In this document: piece after piece, positions 11,006 to 23,000 of the stretch | Layout of the letters: every line of letters starts with the position of its first letter | Numbering within the stretch: the first letter of the stretch is position 1 | Assembly (NCBI RefSeq): GCF_000150275.1 | Contig: NW_002060943.1 | Span: forward strand, 8,707,070 to 8,771,069 | DNA from: Trichoplax adhaerens | Taxonomy: Eukaryota; Placozoa; Uniplacotomia; Trichoplacea; Trichoplacidae | Length of the DNA: 64,000 bases | Reading direction: 5' to 3' | Notes under the pieces: model-generated | The model's input: only the letters and a program-made list of their open reading frames with translations | The model's database searches: none | Told to the model about the DNA's origin: nothing | Made by a program: the position numbers and the translations under genes

Positions 11006-14000
11006 ATGTCCAAAGGGTAAGTAAATTATGATAGATTGATTAAGGTTAAACTGAAGGCATGATGGCGGTCTGTCGACTGCTGCCATGCAATAATAATAAT
11101 AAATAATTCCCACCAGAGTTTCAAACATCTTTTTTGCTTAAGCTATCATCGATTGACTAGTTTGAAACACACAGCATGATTGCAGTCTGTAGACTACGTA
11201 TTATAGATTATAATAAATAACTCCGTTGAAATAAGTAATATCTTTCATAGGCCAACCTCGATTGACTTCAATTATGCAGCATAGTTACATTCTTAAAAGG
11301 AGTAGAAGAAATGAGTCTAGCGAATGAGTATAATTATTTCTAGGCTATCAATCATATTATTTGTAATACAGCTAGAGATAGAGAATTTGCAGTTGATCAT
11401 ATAATCTTTGTCTATGCCAGAAGTCTATCGAGAAATTTTCGAATTTTTATATCTTTCATCTGCTATCATAGCATCTTTCATGGCCTGCCAAGTAGAAATG
11501 GACGCTTCAAGATATCAATGTCATATCTTAATCCAAGAATATCATTGCATGTACAGTACAGTAGTCCATTGCAAGCTTAAGACAATAAACAGACTACGCA
11601 GTACTAAGATTGGTGTGGACTACATCAGTACATATTCTTACTTGGGTTGGATCAAGTAGGATACTGATTCGAACTACATAATTCATTTCCTGTTGACTAT
11701 CTCATGTAAAGTATCTTTCATATCAAGTCTAGTGACATTTATAGTTTAGTAACTTTCGTAGTCTATCCACCAATGGATAATTGGCATGGATCATCAGTCA
11801 TAAAATGTATATTGACTATCTTATTCTGAATGCACGACAGCATTAATTGATCTTTAGTATACTCGTATCACTTTAAGTCTAGTGAATTTCATTCTACTGT
11901 ATCTTTCCAAGCCACGTAGGTTGCCACGTTAACTTGAAAAGCCTGCATGTAATCGCAGTCTTTTGCATTGTAATAAATTGGTAGGCTATCATATTATAGA
12001 TGGACTTGCTAATGCAATACGGTATCAGTAAACGTACTATCTTGAATTACTTGATTCGACGCACTATCATGAAATAGGCATCGTCAATAAGTATCGTGCT
12101 AAAAACTCGAATTAACAGACGAAATTATTGTGATCATAGGTATATGAGAATCACTGTTATGCATGGTATTTGTTTTCCATATATAACTTGCATATCTTTA
12201 CTTGCCAGCTACATTAAAGCTTATGATGTAAATATCCGAGGCCTTATATCTTACTGTATACTTCCTAATGTAATAAGGTTGCTAATATTAAATTACAAAT
12301 TTTTGTAGAAATTTCAGAACGCCAAAAAAAGCGAATGCGTATAAAGATCCGGTGAAGGTAGAAGCAAAATCTGTCTTAATATATTAATACCCAATAACTC
12401 AAGGCTCTTCATTATACTGACTATTCTGCTATTACTGCTGCAAAGTTACTACACATGTACTTGCTGTTGAGCCATGTAAAGTAGATATAAATCTGGCACT
12501 GCAATGGAATCATGTTGAACTTATTATTTCAGGTTTACTGCAGAATTCGACCTTTACCATTGGGGTCTACCGAATCGTGTATTTCATCTGTTAATGATAC
12601 TGAAGTTCGACTATCCCCTCCGCAGGTAAACACTAGCAGTAATTAATGATACGTAAATTCCTCATTAGAAGTATTGACCTGTAATAGGAAAATAAATATT
12701 TTTATCAGTGTCATTATGCGGTCTATTTCTATGGTTACTGGATAGCTTAGTTACCAATAATTGGAGTACTTGAAAATTTTAGTAAACCACAACTGCGAAT
12801 CGAAACATCATCCACTTTATACTATGTCTACTTTAGATTTTTAGGTGTTGCTAGATATACTAAATGTTTGTTGATTTATGTTCAACTAGGAAAGTCATGC
12901 CGCTCGAGTGAATAACTGTGATGAAGTAAGTATTAATTAGTAACGCTAACGATTTGGTAGCGTTCTTTACATGGTTAATATGGACTGATTAATTTTCTTC
13001 TTGATCCATCCAACAGACATCCCACCACTTCGAGCGTGTATTCAAGGAAGATGTTTCTCAGAAAGAATTGTTTGATACCTTTGCATTGCCTTTAGTCGAG
13101 GACGTTGTTCGCGGCAAGAATGGTTAGGATTAACATATATAGTCTTTATGATATAAGAAAGTAATCACAGTACCAAAATTCTTACAAAGGATTACCTCAT
13201 TTATTGACTAGGCCTATTATTTGCCTATGGAAATACCTGCTCTGGTAAAACCTATACAATGACCGGATCTTCGTCAGAAATCGGAGTATTACCTAGATGC
13301 CTAGATGTGCTTTTCAATACCATCAAACCTTATCAGGCTAAGAAATGCGTAAGTACAGTATGTAATTGAATGAAAATTCATCCTAAGATTGAGTTAGTTC
13401 ATATATTAATTTGCCTCATTAGATTTTCACACCGAATAAATTAAATTCGTTCGATATCCGAACGGAAGCTGAAGCGTCATTTGAAAGACAATACAAAGCT
13501 ACCAATCAAGCACAAGGCACACCTTCGCGATCAAAGTAAGGGAACTCAAAATTATGAATTGAGCTGTTATTATATTGATAAACTTTAGAATGGTAATGAA
13601 CTGTTATAAATTTTATAGAAGAAAAGTGGACTATTCAAAACGATACCATGAAGGCATGACAGTCCAGGGTGTAAGTTGGGTCCCTCCTTTAGTCAATAAC
13701 CACTTTAGATTTTTCTTCATATTAAGCACGTGATCATTGGTAATTTTTACGGACAATTGCAAATTAATGCCATTTAATAGATTGATGAAGACAATGCATA
13801 TACTGTATTTGTTTCCTTCGTGGAGATTTACAACAACTATATTTATGATCTCCTTGATGATAGCTCTTTCGAGATTGCCCGGTAAAACTCAATATTTACA
13901 CTTTGCAATAATACTGATGCTGTATAAACTTGCCTAAGGAAGAATTACATATAATAAAGTTATCCTACAATTGACTTACATTAGAACTCTAAGTTCTAAG

Positions 14001-17000
14001 GCGTTACGCGAAGACAGCACTCGTGGCATGTACATTAGTAATGTTACAGAAGTTGAAGTAGCCGATGCCGATGCGGCGTACGCCCAGCTCATCAAGGGTA
14101 TTCTATTATTACATGAGCATTGGAATAGAAATTTTTAATATTGAATATACAATAGTATTATTTTAAATTTCTCCTCCATTATTTTAGGACAACAGCGAAG
14201 ACGAGTTGCTTATACAAAATTAAACCATGAATCAAGTCGCAGCCACAGTATTTTCAATATTCGGCTAATTCAAGCACCGCTCGATGATGATGGAGAAACT
14301 GTTTTAAGAGTAAGTCTAGTCGTTCAATTAATTATTGTAACTATGAACTGTAATCATATTAACCAAATTTCATTTTTTAACTTAATTATCTACAGGACAG
14401 TAGCAGAATAGCAACTAGCCAGCTATCATTAGTAGATCTGGCAGGGTCTGAAAGAACAGCCAGAACGAACAACGAAGGAGTTAGATTAAAGGAAGCAGGT
14501 TAATTAATATTTGACCTTAAGATGATATTATCTTTAAATCCTAATTACGAATTTTTATTGGTAACACGCAGGGAATATTAATTCCTCCTTAATGGTTCTG
14601 AGAACTTGCATGGAGTGCCTACGCGATAACCAAGCAAATCAAGTCAAAAAGGTCTGTTAGCAATAGTAATTTACTACTGTGAGCAGATATCTAAATATCA
14701 TATTGCATCTAAGCAATTTTTATTCTGCTCTACTTGATTTTAGATTGTTCCGTATAGAGATTCTAAATTAACCTACCTGTTTAAGAGTTATTTCGAAGGG
14801 GAAGGAAAGGTTAGTTTAAGCAAATGATGTGCTGTATAAGATTCTTTAAAAAAATAGGATTTAATTAGAGTCGTATCCTATAGGTTCGTCTGGTTATATG
14901 CCTTAATCCTCAAGCCGCGGATTACGATGAAAATCTAGTAAGTTATTTTATTCTACTTGAAGAAGTTTTTAATTAATTAATTCAGAAACGTATACTTAAC
15001 TTGTGATAAAAGTAACATTGACAATCTCTATCGAAAGGCGATAAGAATAAATAACATTTGAATTGCTTGTGTCGTAGATTTTCGTTATGTTTAACTACAT
15101 GTATTTTTAGTATTGATGAATTTAATTGCAAAAATCTAAGAGATCATATTTTATATTTCTCTAGCATGTCATGAAATTTGCGTCCATAACGCAAGATGTA
15201 ACAGTTACAAGAGCTAAGGATATTAAGTTAGTGGATACTTTAATCATCTTAATGAACATAATTTTTACTTGCATTATACTAATTATTATACTAAATGCTG
15301 TGCAATTGTCGATTGCTATATACCGTATTGAAACAACCTTGTCCTCTGTTGTATCTAATACTCGACTACTGTATAATGATATTTATAGTATCAACCAAGG
15401 TCTGACGCCTGGACGTCGAAGAGGTAAACGAAAGTATACTGTTGAAAATTCTCATTTTTCTCATCATGTTAAAAGGCATATAATATTCCCCAATACTAAT
15501 TTTTTTAATGAAGTTTTCGTCTTTGTAATTGTAATAATTGCAATTTTTTCAGCCAATATTATTTATAAAGAGGTCGTAAAAAGTATGCGTTTCGAAGGTA
15601 ATAATTTCAGCTTATGTTTTATTGCGAATTTCTTTCAAATAATTAACGCTGATTTTGCAACATCAATGCAGACGATGGTGAACACTCCGAGACACCATTC
15701 AGTCTTGGTCGTCTATTTCCAAACTATTTGGTTCGTACCTAAGATCTGCTACTTACGAGTATATGCGACCATCCTTGATTACACACTAATCTATTTATGT
15801 TATCTTAGATGACTGCGCCAGATGATAAAGATATATTGCCAGCTCTCATGGAATTTTTAAGAGAACGTTCCGCTCACCGGGCTGCTTTGCAAATTGAGCT
15901 AAAACATAGAGGTAAATAGTCGATGTCACTAAAAAACAGTACCTTTATTATATGTTTATTAAAGTATACTGAATCATTTTAAAATTATTCTACGTAGAGG
16001 AGGCATTTAGGAAAGAATTAATGCGTTTCGATACGGAATATCTTTCCATGTCTAAGGCAAGCACAAGATCTTACAATAAAAGTTAAACGCTGTATTTCTA
16101 ACCTCCGAAATCATTTCTAATTACATGTATTTAATGAGAACATCACCTCACTCTTGTGCAAGCGAAAAATTTTTATTTTGACCATATTTCCTATATTAAT
16201 TAATTATTATAGAATTTAAATGAATGCAAAGCCGAAATCACTAGCAAAGACAGGTATATTAAGAGGGCTGTTGGCATTTTTCTGAGAGCTTTCAGTAGAT
16301 AGGTATTAACGTGCATATTCTTGATTCATCTTTAGAGAAGTACAATCATTGGAACGAAAATTAAAAAATTCGACAGAAAAGATGGCATTATTGCAACAAA
16401 ATCTGAATTCGCTTGAAACGGAAAATAAGACACTTGAACATCAGGTAAGAAAATTTTCAGAAATTTGCGCATTAGCCGAAAATTCTTGGAATACAGCCTA
16501 TTTCTGATTATATAATTATAATCTGTTTGCTCACTGAAGATTGATATAAATTTTACTAGATCGTAGCCGAACGGCGAGCTGCTGATGAAGAAAGACGAGA
16601 AAGAGGTCGACTTAAAGAAGTACGTTTACCAATTTTGTTTGATTGTCTTAATTTGGAATTGTATCGTAAGTGTCAAAGAGTTATAATAAATTATTAATAT
16701 CATTAATAAGGCGGTACGGGGAGCAGTCTTTCAAGAGAGAGAAAAGTGGGAGAAGGAATGCGTAAGCAACAAATGATTCTAGCGTAGTAACCACTTGTAC
16801 GTATTATAAACTTATTACTTTTATAATGAATAACGATTATCATTTCTCCATATAGGATAAACGTGTTAAAGCGACACAATTTAATATGAAGTCTAAATTA
16901 TGGGAAACAGATGAAAAATTACGACTTTTGAGAGAAATTGTCGAAGTAAATTATATGCGTCTTTCTAATATTAGTAAGCATAAAAAAGGTGTTAATGTGC

Positions 17001-18195
17001 ATTTCTCGGTTATGACATAATTTTCTAGAATACACCGACCAAAGCATCAAAACCTTCAGAAGGTATGGTCACAAGGCCTCGGGCTCATGAAAAACCTGAA
17101 GGTGCTGTTACAAGGTCTCGGGCTCAAGAACAAAGGATGTCTTCAGCTAAAAATATGTCAGATGTAACGAATATGAACCAAGAAACGCCAAAATCTTCCG
17201 TAAAATCTGTTAAGGTAATATCTTTAATGAATGTTGAATCAATTTTAGATTATATTCATCAGTAGTGTTATTAATATCTTTATGTAGGGCCGTGAAGTAA
17301 AGAAATACCTACGAAGATCGCAACCTTCGGATATTTGGCTAGAACATAAACCCGATGAAAATGTTGATGAAGGCATGTATTAGCTATATCTATATATACA
17401 GTACAGTATATATAATGCATAAATCATTTACCTAAGGTGTCGATTAACGTACAAATACTAAGATAGTATATTCCAAATAGATACTTTATTGCAGCTTAAT
17501 TTGAGAAAGAAGAAAACTGTAGAAACACCGAAAGTAAACGATTTCGCTAAAGCTCAGGTGCGATTTTTTTATTATATATACATTGCATAGCCAATAGCTC
17601 TACTTTAGATAACATCGATTTTTAACCAAAAGGCTAATCATTACGTTCTGGAGCATCAAGAGGAAGATTCACAAGGCGAAATTGAAACACAACTTATTAA
17701 AGGTGACGTTTTCGAAACTGAGACTGGTGGCCACAGCGTACATTTCACTGACGTTGAAGTGCTGCAAAAGAGAAAGTCTATTGAAATTAATGCGTGCGTA
17801 GTAATTAGGTTTTTTAATTTTGATATGCCGTCTATTACTGATATGGCTTAATACGTCAATGCAGTGATAATATTAATGTTTTTTGTGAATTATTAAATTT
17901 TTATTTGTTATTGGTAGGCGTAAAAGACGAAGCAGTGAAGGATCCGCTGATTGGACTGACGTTGAGACGAGGGTAAGACGTGCGATAGTTTAGCAAGTCT
18001 AGTCTGTAAGCTATTGGCAGCTAAATACTAGTAGTAAATAATTTGTAACTGAAAGCAGCTATCAAGAAAATAATGAACATCTATATTTACTTTATTTAGT
18101 GTTCTATAGCAATTGAAGGCAGGCCAAATATGAGTCCAGCAATTTCCCATAAGCCACTCAAGTACGTATATAACCAATTCGATATATTTAGCTAG
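11006..18195 (+). CDS. KIF23: Kinesin-6 MKLP1/KIF23, centralspindlin motor (31 exons, ~843 aa)
   Basis: Plus-end kinesin that pairs with a RhoGAP to form centralspindlin at the midzone and midbody. Exons: 11006-11016, 12318-12357, 12533-12625, 12890-12925, 13017-13122, 13212-13348, 13423-13535, 13619-13670, 13781-13881, 13985-14097, 14188-14309, 14396-14498, 14572-14651, 14744-14809, 14884-14937, 15165-15226, 15389-15423, 15672-15730, 15809-15911, 15998-16056, 16213-16253, 16336-16444, 16560-16619, 16711-16761, 16856-16945, 17029-17214, 17288-17362, 17495-17557, 17633-17793, 17918-17972, 18100-18195. The 2532 nt stay in one frame; human isoforms are about 856 and 960 aa. Visible motifs are P-loop GNTCSGKT (102-109), switch I NHESSRSH (280-287), switch II DLAGSE (322-327), neck GLTPGRRR (434-441), a coiled coil (about 496-632), the ARF6-binding-type segment [11 protein letters not shown] (about 741-794) and basic [16 protein letters not shown]. 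The intron after exon 20 is GC-AG. The last exon may instead splice near 18162, so the final ~11 residues are uncertain. Confidence 0.93.
11050..11220 (+). repeat. Diverged direct repeat inside KIF23 intron 1
   Basis: Two copies about 117 bases apart (about 11057 and 11174) share a GCATGATGGCGGTCTGTCGA-like start and an AATAAATAA-rich end. A third, weaker relative lies at about 11944. They sit in the unusually long first intron (11017-12317). No exon is recognisable in the rest of that intron. Confidence 0.45.
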
Positions 18196-18790
18196 ATTTT
18201 AAATCAGCCCAAGAATTACTAAATTCTTTAAGAATTTTATAATCCATGCTTAGCCCTATATTAACAAGGATAACTTGATGGAAAAAATTTTCTTTGCATA
18301 TTCCTTTTAGAAAATCTAGGAAATAATTACGGAAGGTCATCATGATAGAAAAATACTTCATATTTTTTGGCCAATAACGAATTATTATTTTTAATTGATT
18401 TACCTGTAATGTACTGTAGATCAGAGAATGTTTGTAGTGAATCGATGCAGAAATCATTCAACAAAATTAAATTGTAAAACGATATACTGTACGTGTAATT
18501 TATATATATATAGATATCGCTGTAATATAAAACACTTGTAATTCATAATAAAATCGTAATTAATATCATTATCAATAATAGATTAATTGTATTATTGAAT
18601 GTAGTCGAGTATTTACGGAGGTTTATTATTCTTAGTATTGTGGTAGTGTCCTTCGATCGACTATGATAAACTCCTTAGCACTGCAGTTGTGCTATCGTCA
18701 CTTAATGCTTGTATCCATGATGAGAGACTCTCAAGGTCTCTACTCTCTATCCATCATAGCTACATTGTGCATATAAAATGCCATTTTACA
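18196..18790 (+). other. KIF23 3' flank
   Basis: Downstream of the KIF23 stop. An AATAAA at 18547-18552 is a possible polyadenylation signal about 350 bases after the stop. No gene is seen. Confidence 0.4.
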
Positions 18791-19700
18791 AAACCTGGCA
18801 AATATAATTATGATTCTGGACCGCTAATAAAGTAAACAAGTATGAGTCCATGACCGATCAGAGCCAAAAAAAACAGCGTTTTAATGAAATCATCGCTAGA
18901 AAGCGCCTATAGTGCCAGGCTACCAAACCTGGCAAATATGATTTTGATTCTGTACCGCTACTATAGGAAACGAGTCCATGACCGATCAGAGCAAAAAAAA
19001 CAGAGGTTTAATTCAATCATCGCTAGAAAGCGCCTATAGTACCAGGCTGCCAATACTGTAATCCTTGATTCTACCCGATTCTACTATACTCATCAGCGCC
19101 AAAAACAGCGTTTTAATGAAATCATCGCTAGAAAGCGCCTATAGTATACCAGGCTACCAAACCTGGCAAATATGATTTTGATTCTGGACCGCTACTATAG
19201 TAAACAAGTATGAGTCCATGACCGATCAGAGCAAAAAACAGCGGTTTAATTCAATCATTGCTAGAAAGCGCCTATAGTACCAGGCTACCAATACTGTAAT
19301 CCTTGATTCTTCCCGATTCTACTATGCCCATCAGAGCCAAAAAACAACGTTTTAATGAAATCATCGCTAGAAAGCGCCTATAGAACCAGGCTACCAAACC
19401 TGGCAAATATGATTTTGATTCTGGACTGCTACTATAGTAAACAAGTATGAGTCCATGACCGATCAGAGCAAAAAAACAGAGGTTTAATTCAATCATCGCT
19501 AGAAAGCGCCTATAGTACCAGGCTACCAATACAGTACTGTAATCCTTGATTCTACTATACTCATCAGAGCCAAAAACAGTGTTTTAATGAAATCATCGCT
19601 AGAAAGCGCCTATAGAACCAGGCTACCAAACCTGGCAAATATGATTTTGATTCTGGACTGCTACCATAGTAAACAAGTCCATGGCCGATCTAGCGTAAGT
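18791..19700. repeat. Higher-order satellite: alternating ~132- and ~105-bp subunits
   Basis: The block AAACCTGGCAAATATGATTT starts at 18791, 18925, 19159, 19396 and 19628, so the repeat period is about 234 bases after the first step. A shared core ATCATCGCTAGAAAGCGCCT recurs seven times at intervals of about 127, 105, 133, 106, 132 and 100 bases, which shows two subunit types in strict alternation. Unit A carries the AAACCTGGCAAATATG start; unit B carries CCAATACTGTAATCCTTGAT. Each core contains CGCT-AGAA-AGCG (stem-loop capable). The A junction carries CCAGG-CTACCAAA-CCTGG, extended at 18914-18934 to a perfect 7-bp stem. Copies are highly similar, implying recent amplification or homogenisation. 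Confidence 0.92.
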
Positions 19701-19945
19701 AGACTTGTACAGTGTACAGTATGATTCACTGTTTCAATGGTTTTGCCATACCCGATCAGGGACTACAGTACACACACACAGTACAGTACTAAAAAGTATT
19801 TGAGCCACCGTAAGAAAGAGAGAAGAACGCTACCCCTGAAAGCGTACTAGGCTGTACCAAGACGTCGACGATAGTACAGTGTACACAAGAAGCTACAGTA
19901 CTATAGACACTTCGTACCGTACAACACATACTGTACACTGTGGAA
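19701..19945. repeat. Second GTAC-palindrome cluster
   Basis: Runs of GTACAGTGTACAGT, CAGTACAGTACT and ATACTGTACACTG type recur through this stretch, just past the satellite and upstream of ILF2. The motif vocabulary matches the inverted-repeat element at 9552-10167, but I see no matching 19-bp termini here. Confidence 0.55.
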
Positions 19946-20058
19946 TGCGGTTGAAAGGTAATTCATTTCAAGCGCGGAGTAGACAAAGAGGAAATTAACA
20001 ACTTCTAGCAAAGGAAAGGCTGACTTTCCAAGTAGATTCCAATTTTAAAATTGCTACA

Positions 20059-23000
20059 ATGAGGTTAGTAATTCCCTAATTATATTCTAACGTAATTGAA
20101 TACGTAAGAAATGGAGTGATACTGATGTAGAAAATGATAATAATCTATAGGACATATGGAAATAAATAATAATTAACTAGTGTAGAATTGAGTATTACTA
20201 TTCAACATCACTGACTCCGTGTCAGTATTCTTGTTGGAGACTTTGAATTACTTCACCACTTAAACTGATACAGTAATCGCAAAGTATTCAAAGCATAAGA
20301 AGTGAATAAGCCACGATATGATTTAGAAGTGCAATTATAATAAACTTCAATGAAGGAAAGAGAAAAGTTAAAACAAGATACTGGCATGACTACTCTACGC
20401 GTACACACACATTAGTGTACTCATTGTACTCTACTGTAGCATTGCGTTATTCTCCTACAAGCTGATCTCTTCGGTAGTATCATACTGTATAGGCGATTAA
20501 ATTGATTCACGTCAACATTATACAATCAATATATCGCTTATGTACTTGTACCTAACTGGTAATAGCGATAATCTCAGTTCACTTTGATGGTATGGCAATT
20601 TTAAACACCAATGTATTTACATTCAGTAGGCCACTTCAACACCCAAGGCCTAATACACAAAATCAACCTCGAAGAGATGCTCGATTCTCGCCCTATCACA
20701 GGCCAGAGTAAGTACTAAATCGTTTCTATCAAGATAGAACTGGACCTGATCGCATAAAATCAAAAATAATTTATTGTAACCTACTGTGTAAATGGACTGC
20801 ATGAGGCAATACAATCATTATTCGCGACTAGAAATGTCACGATAGTAATTAGTAATCATTTTGTTGACATTCTACATTTACAAAATATTATGTTACTTGA
20901 ACTACGGTAGGTCTATAACTGACTAAGACCTTACTGTACAAATTACTTTCATTTCGCTGATGGATACGATAGTAATTTCTGTAGGTATCTATTGAAAAAT
21001 AATATAGTAAAATAGTGCTCTGTGAAGGTTTTGTCGTTAGCAGAAGTTACCGTGAAGATCTGAATGATTTGATTAATTAAACAGTTTATTTTGCAGCCAA
21101 AAATGACATTTTTGAAATTGTAATCATTTATAGCACTGGTCCTGTCCCTTACGAAATATTCGATTTTACAAAGGTGAGATATTATGATTCGTTGCAAATA
21201 TCGTCTGATTATGTAATAAGCGCCACGGTGCTTTACAAATTGTAGTCCTGTGGTCATAATGAATTATAAGTGTATAACATAGGCAAAAATTAGCACTTTG
21301 CCTAAGGATTTGTACAGTACCAGACATTTTATGCGAGTATTTCGATATTCGACTGTATTAAATGCTGAAAGTCTGATTACCAACTCTAGCGAAAAGGGAT
21401 GTAATAATTGTACAATGTACATAAGTCTAATCAATAAAAATGTAATGTGACCCACTAGTCTCCTAGTGGAAGTCCTGCACTTAGTTACTATGAACCAAAT
21501 TATATAACCACTACCAACGTACGAATATTGTGCCGTATAGTAATGTCGAAGAATTAATCTGAAAATTTTATCTGTGATAACACTGTCGTGAACTACCATA
21601 ATAATAGAATTATATATAAATGCATATTTTTATATTGTAGGCTGCAGATAGTTTCCCGAATGTCAACAATGGGGTTAATGACGAATTTTCAAAGGTTAGG
21701 ATCTAATCATGATCTTAAATTACATTATCCTTTGTTTTATTGATCATTGCAGTTCTTCGAGTACGTTAATTAATATCGAGGCAATAATAGAACTATATAG
21801 TTCTAATATATTGACATTTATTCGATCAATGTTGGGATTTGGTTGATTGCAATTATGTTCAATTTAGTTAATATTGAAAAGAAATCGAGAGCTTTCCCCT
21901 TCTGCGGAAGACCAAGTGAGTGACATACAGTATTACAGGTCACTATGAATTGTATACAATTATGTAATATGGTTATTAGATAAGCTATTTTCCGAGTTAT
22001 TTATTATTTTAATACATTCAGTATGTGCTACTATTATCGCAGATAATCTGTACAAAATTTAGATTTCGAAATTGTAGAGCTAATTCGCATATAAAATAGT
22101 GAATAACTCTACGGTCCTGTGTACTTGTACAGTTCATAACCCTTCATGTAGATTTTAGATGTAACAGCTCGTAGCTTGTGATACTGTTACAATTCAAACT
22201 TGTTTTATTATACTCGTACACAGCGACAATAATTTAAGTTGTATCAATCACGATACATTCGGTTGGTCTAGGATACTATGGATACGAGTATATTCCGTCA
22301 TGATATGATGCAAATGCTATATCGGCCCCTGTAGTATATAATAAACTTCAAGTAATTTGTCTATTCTGACTTCTATTTTGCTAGGCTGCTCTTGCAAGCT
22401 TATCTCGTCGTGTATCCTTTGCTCTAGATAATCTGTCTATAGCCTCATCACAAGAATTACCTGTAAGCAATAACTTCCTAACAATCCAAGCAAATATATA
22501 GTTTGTGCATAATAGCCGTAAATAAATTACCTATACTAAAATTTTAAATATTTTACAATTTTTGGAAATATTGCAAATTTCTTATAATCCACGAAAATCT
22601 AATTCTTTAGTTACTTGAAGATAAAAGAGTAGTTGGATCATATAAAAATGGAACGATAATCAAAGGTCATAACATTGTAGATATTGCCGTCATCTTTAAG
22701 GATCATCCAAATCGTAAGGCATATCAATAACGCTTTTCGTCTTATAGTATCCTTTAGTAATAGCTGAAACATATTTTACTACGGCTTTAGTTATAGATGT
22801 AGAACGTTTGGGTAAAAGAGTGGTAGAAATTTTAATTGAAAATGCTATTGATGAAAATGAAAGAGGTTAACTGATTCATAAGCTGATATTTCTATTTGCT
22901 TTCACAATTTGTATCTACTCGCTCTGCTGCTGTCTATAGCATAAAAAATTACTTATCTGGCTTTATCCTCTTTCTTTAGATGTAGAAATGGAGATGAATG

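Noticed and set aside
15171-15812. 213-residue uninterrupted frame as a separate gene
   Set aside because: It is KIF23 exons 16-17 plus stop-free introns; the homologous residues splice cleanly out of it.
19272-19529. Open frame on the minus strand across the satellite
   Set aside because: Its repetitive translation simply follows the 234-bp repeat; it has no splice partners or family similarity.
18791-19700. CRISPR-like reading of the alternating repeat
   Set aside because: Units are >100 bp, the intervening DNA is itself repeated rather than unique, and the genome is clearly eukaryotic.
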